From positions 434,001-498,000 of the forward strand of contig JADKKH010000002.1 of assembly GCA_016720585.1 (NCBI GenBank): a stretch of DNA of 64,000 nucleotides. Reading direction: 5' to 3'. Under the pieces are notes generated by a model. The model was not told the DNA's origin. It searched no databases and was given only the letters and a program-made list of their open reading frames with translations. Below, piece after piece: positions 62,503 through 64,000 of the stretch; positions within the stretch are counted from its first letter, which is position 1; each line of letters opens with the position of its first letter. Source of the stretch: Chitinophagaceae bacterium. Its GTDB lineage: Bacteria; Bacteroidota; Bacteroidia; Chitinophagales; Chitinophagaceae. Both the position numbers and the translations under genes were made by a program.

Positions 62503-63144
62503 TTATTTTCCTAAATCAAGCCCACTTAAATTTTTAAAGTGTCCGTTGAGTTTTATCTTTTCTTTTAATAGTTCCATCCCTGCCAGTAACGGAATCACTT
62601 TCGCCAAATGCCGCTTTATATATTCCTGGCGTTGTTTTTCATCTGTCAGGCCCAGTAATTCATATTCTTCTTCCAGTGACAATCCGATATGATGGGCCAC
62701 ATCATAGCAGCACAGTTCATCATCCTCCTTCTTAAAATCTTTTTCTACTTTCAGTAATTTGTGCAGATCACGGATACTATTCATGACTTTACGCATGACT
62801 TCCGGTTTCCCTTTTTCGCTGGTAGGCGGATAGTTGACGATTGCGCCGCTGTATAATTTATCCGGTACTTCTTTTATCATTTCCAGTATCCGGAACATTT
62901 TAATTCCTTTCGTTTTAATATCCATCGCCCCGGTTTCATATACTTTCGACAGTTCGGTAATTTCCATCAAGGATCCGTAGTCGAGCAATTTATTTTCCAG
63001 CACAGCCGGTATACCAAATGTTCTTTTTGCCGTATGACATTCTAAAATCAGTTGTTTATACCGCGGTTCAAAAATATGCAGGTTCAGTTTTTCACCGGGA
63101 AATACAACAATGCCAAGAGGAAATATAGGGATGAAATTTGTCAT
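62503..63144 (-). CDS. Lon-protease substrate-binding-domain protein
   Basis: A 213-residue stand-alone LON_substr_bdg (PUA-like) protein. PIFPLGIVVFPGEKLNLHIFEPRYKQL is the defining N-terminal signature. It lacks the ATPase and protease parts of Lon, like YcbZ/LonN-type stand-alone proteins; these are thought to bind ligands or targets, and their role is not known. It lies 18 bases upstream of coaX. A TAATTTTA box at 63173-63180 overlaps the end of the glycosyltransferase gene. Confidence 0.87.
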   Translation of the reverse strand: MTNFIPIFPLGIVVFPGEKLNLHIFEPRYKQLILECHTAKRTFGIPAVLENKLLDYGSLMEITELSKVYETGAMDIKTKGIKMFRILEMIKEVPDKLYSGAIVNYPPTSEKGKPEVMRKVMNSIRDLHKLLKVEKDFKKEDDELCCYDVAHHIGLSLEEEYELLGLTDEKQRQEYIKRHLAKVIPLLAGMELLKEKIKLNGHFKNLSGLDLGK

Positions 63145-63172
63145 AAATCAGCCGACAGTACACAATATCCGG

Positions 63173-63180
63173 TAAAATTA
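63173..63180 (-). promoter_or_regulatory. -7-like box before the Lon-domain gene (TAATTTTA)
   Basis: One mismatch to TAnnTTTG on the minus strand, 28 bases before the ATG at 63144. Confidence 0.3.
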
Positions 63181-63987
63181 AGAAGTCTGTTCTGAATGTG
63201 AACTGCGTACTGCCGACTGCGCACTGCCGACTGTTATTTGCTGACTTAGTTCTCTCAATCGCGCATATTTTAAAAAGGTATAATAGGCTGTCATCTTAGC
63301 ACATACATATCCTGTATGTCCGTCCAAAAAACCCCTTTGTAAGATAAAATAATTAAAAAATGTAAATCCCGGTGAAAGCCTGATCTTAAACCAGGTGGCT
63401 TTCTTACCCTGCCGGAAATATTTTTCAGCATTTAACAGGGCATAGTGCATCATCTTGGTGATATAATCTTCCATATTTCCCATGGTCCGGTGCAACACAT
63501 AACCCTTCAGCTTTTTTGTAACAGCATCTGCAGGCAGTACCAGGCTTTCATGAACCGGTGCTTCATCCCATCTTACTTGATTCCGGTTAAACAGGCGGAT
63601 ATGATGATCTCCTCCCCATTCCCCATATTTTACATATTTATTGCCCAGGAAATTTTTAAAAGGAATATCAAAAACCGTTTGCTCCCCGGGTAATGTCCAT
63701 GAAAGCAGGGATTGTTTTAGTGTTTCGTCAAGCGCTTCATCTGCATCCAGGCTCAGGATCCAGTCATGTTTTGCCAGTCGGATAGCTTTATTTTTTGTTT
63801 TGCCAAACCCCTCCCAGGTTCCTTCATGAAGACGCACATCAAATTGTTTAATTATTTGTTGGGTGCCATCCGTACTGCCATTATCGTACACCACGATGTC
63901 ATCTGTTAAGCCGGCAAGGCTCTGCAGTGTTCCGGCTATTACATCCGCTTCATTTTTACAAACTATAACTACTGAAAATTCTGACAT
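63178..63987 (-). CDS. Family 2 glycosyltransferase (WaaE-like)
   Basis: A 269-residue GT-A glycosyltransferase. EFSVVIVCKNEADVIAGTLQSL, VVYDNGSTDGTQQII, and LSLDADEALDE carry the nucleotide-sugar and DxD-like motifs. YVLHRTMGNMEDY is typical of WaaE/KdtX-type enzymes that act in LPS core synthesis. The last about 20 residues (QITVGSAQSAVRSSHSEQTS) come from a short tandem repeat and replace the normal ending. The start is 13 bases from the right edge. Confidence 0.9.
   Translation of the reverse strand: MSEFSVVIVCKNEADVIAGTLQSLAGLTDDIVVYDNGSTDGTQQIIKQFDVRLHEGTWEGFGKTKNKAIRLAKHDWILSLDADEALDETLKQSLLSWTLPGEQTVFDIPFKNFLGNKYVKYGEWGGDHHIRLFNRNQVRWDEAPVHESLVLPADAVTKKLKGYVLHRTMGNMEDYITKMMHYALLNAEKYFRQGKKATWFKIRLSPGFTFFNYFILQRGFLDGHTGYVCAKMTAYYTFLKYARLRELSQQITVGSAQSAVRSSHSEQTS
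63181..63245. repeat. Short tandem repeat at the 3' end of the glycosyltransferase gene
   Basis: Repeated 7-14-base units of ACTGCCGACTGC type. They run through the stop region, so the protein ends in serine-, alanine- and glutamine-rich residues. Confidence 0.6.
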
Positions 63988-64000
63988 AAGGAGTTACAAA

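Overview
The window comes from a Bacteroidota chromosome, most likely family Chitinophagaceae. The signs are secreted proteins with gliding/type IX-type C-terminal domains, S46 dipeptidyl-peptidase, DUF6252-like and DUF4369/thioredoxin lipoproteins, an ORF6N gene, GxxExxY and four-helix-bundle (S23) small genes, weak Shine-Dalgarno signals, and a recurring -7 box of the form TAnnTTTG close to many start codons. No rRNA, tRNA, CRISPR array, transposase or integrase was seen.

Layout. (1) 1-7157: ligA, a free-standing NUMOD4/HNH endonuclease-like gene, a DUF2461 gene, asd (minus strand, long leader), a lamin-tail secreted protein, and a hicA-hicB pair whose toxin gene is broken. (2) 7280-16203: a PfkB kinase, then the phenylacetate block: TetR regulator, paaE, paaA, paaB, paaC, paaD, paaG, paaI, with unrelated genes interleaved (two secreted proteins and an ORF6N DNA-binding protein), ending in a four-helix-bundle gene set in an inverted-repeat array. 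(3) 16204-21490: repeat arrays and two secreted-protein genes with disrupted frames. (4) 21587-29789: obg, a 161-nt hairpin repeat, GH18 protein, S46 peptidase, an outer-membrane-type protein, a DUF6252-like lipoprotein, an enolase-superfamily epimerase and a DNA glycosylase. (5) 29858-41392: mainly minus strand; cysS, an EEP nuclease/phosphatase, two rhomboids, rlmD, then a thioredoxin-lipoprotein and a SurA-like isomerase on plus, then metF. (6) 41490-49723: lptB, a large beta-propeller/caspase-like protein, a GH3-family enzyme, fabG, a GxxExxY cassette between inverted repeats, and a second DNA glycosylase. (7) 49769-55715: a lipoprotein, paaF-like and paaZ (second phenylacetate locus), and a run of small secreted, possibly metal-related proteins. 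(8) 55712-63987: DinB-like protein, adk, msrB, an SDR, an aldo/keto reductase, and the minus-strand group lptC, outer-membrane protein, coaX, a Lon-N-domain protein and a family 2 glycosyltransferase.

How the genes fit together. PaaABC(D)E epoxidise phenylacetyl-CoA, PaaG isomerises the epoxide to oxepin-CoA, PaaZ opens the ring and oxidises the aldehyde, PaaF-like hydratase continues beta-oxidation, and PaaI rescues CoA from dead-end thioesters. PaaK, PaaJ and PaaH are not in the window. LptB and LptC belong to lipopolysaccharide export but lie 18 kb apart.

Most notable: two roughly 505-bp cassettes, each a single small ORF bounded by near-identical inverted repeats, set directly against neighbouring genes; and repeated in-frame occupation of essential-looking enzymes (PaaE, PaaC twice, PaaZ, RlmD) and of a glycosyltransferase tail by dispersed palindromic or short tandem repeats.
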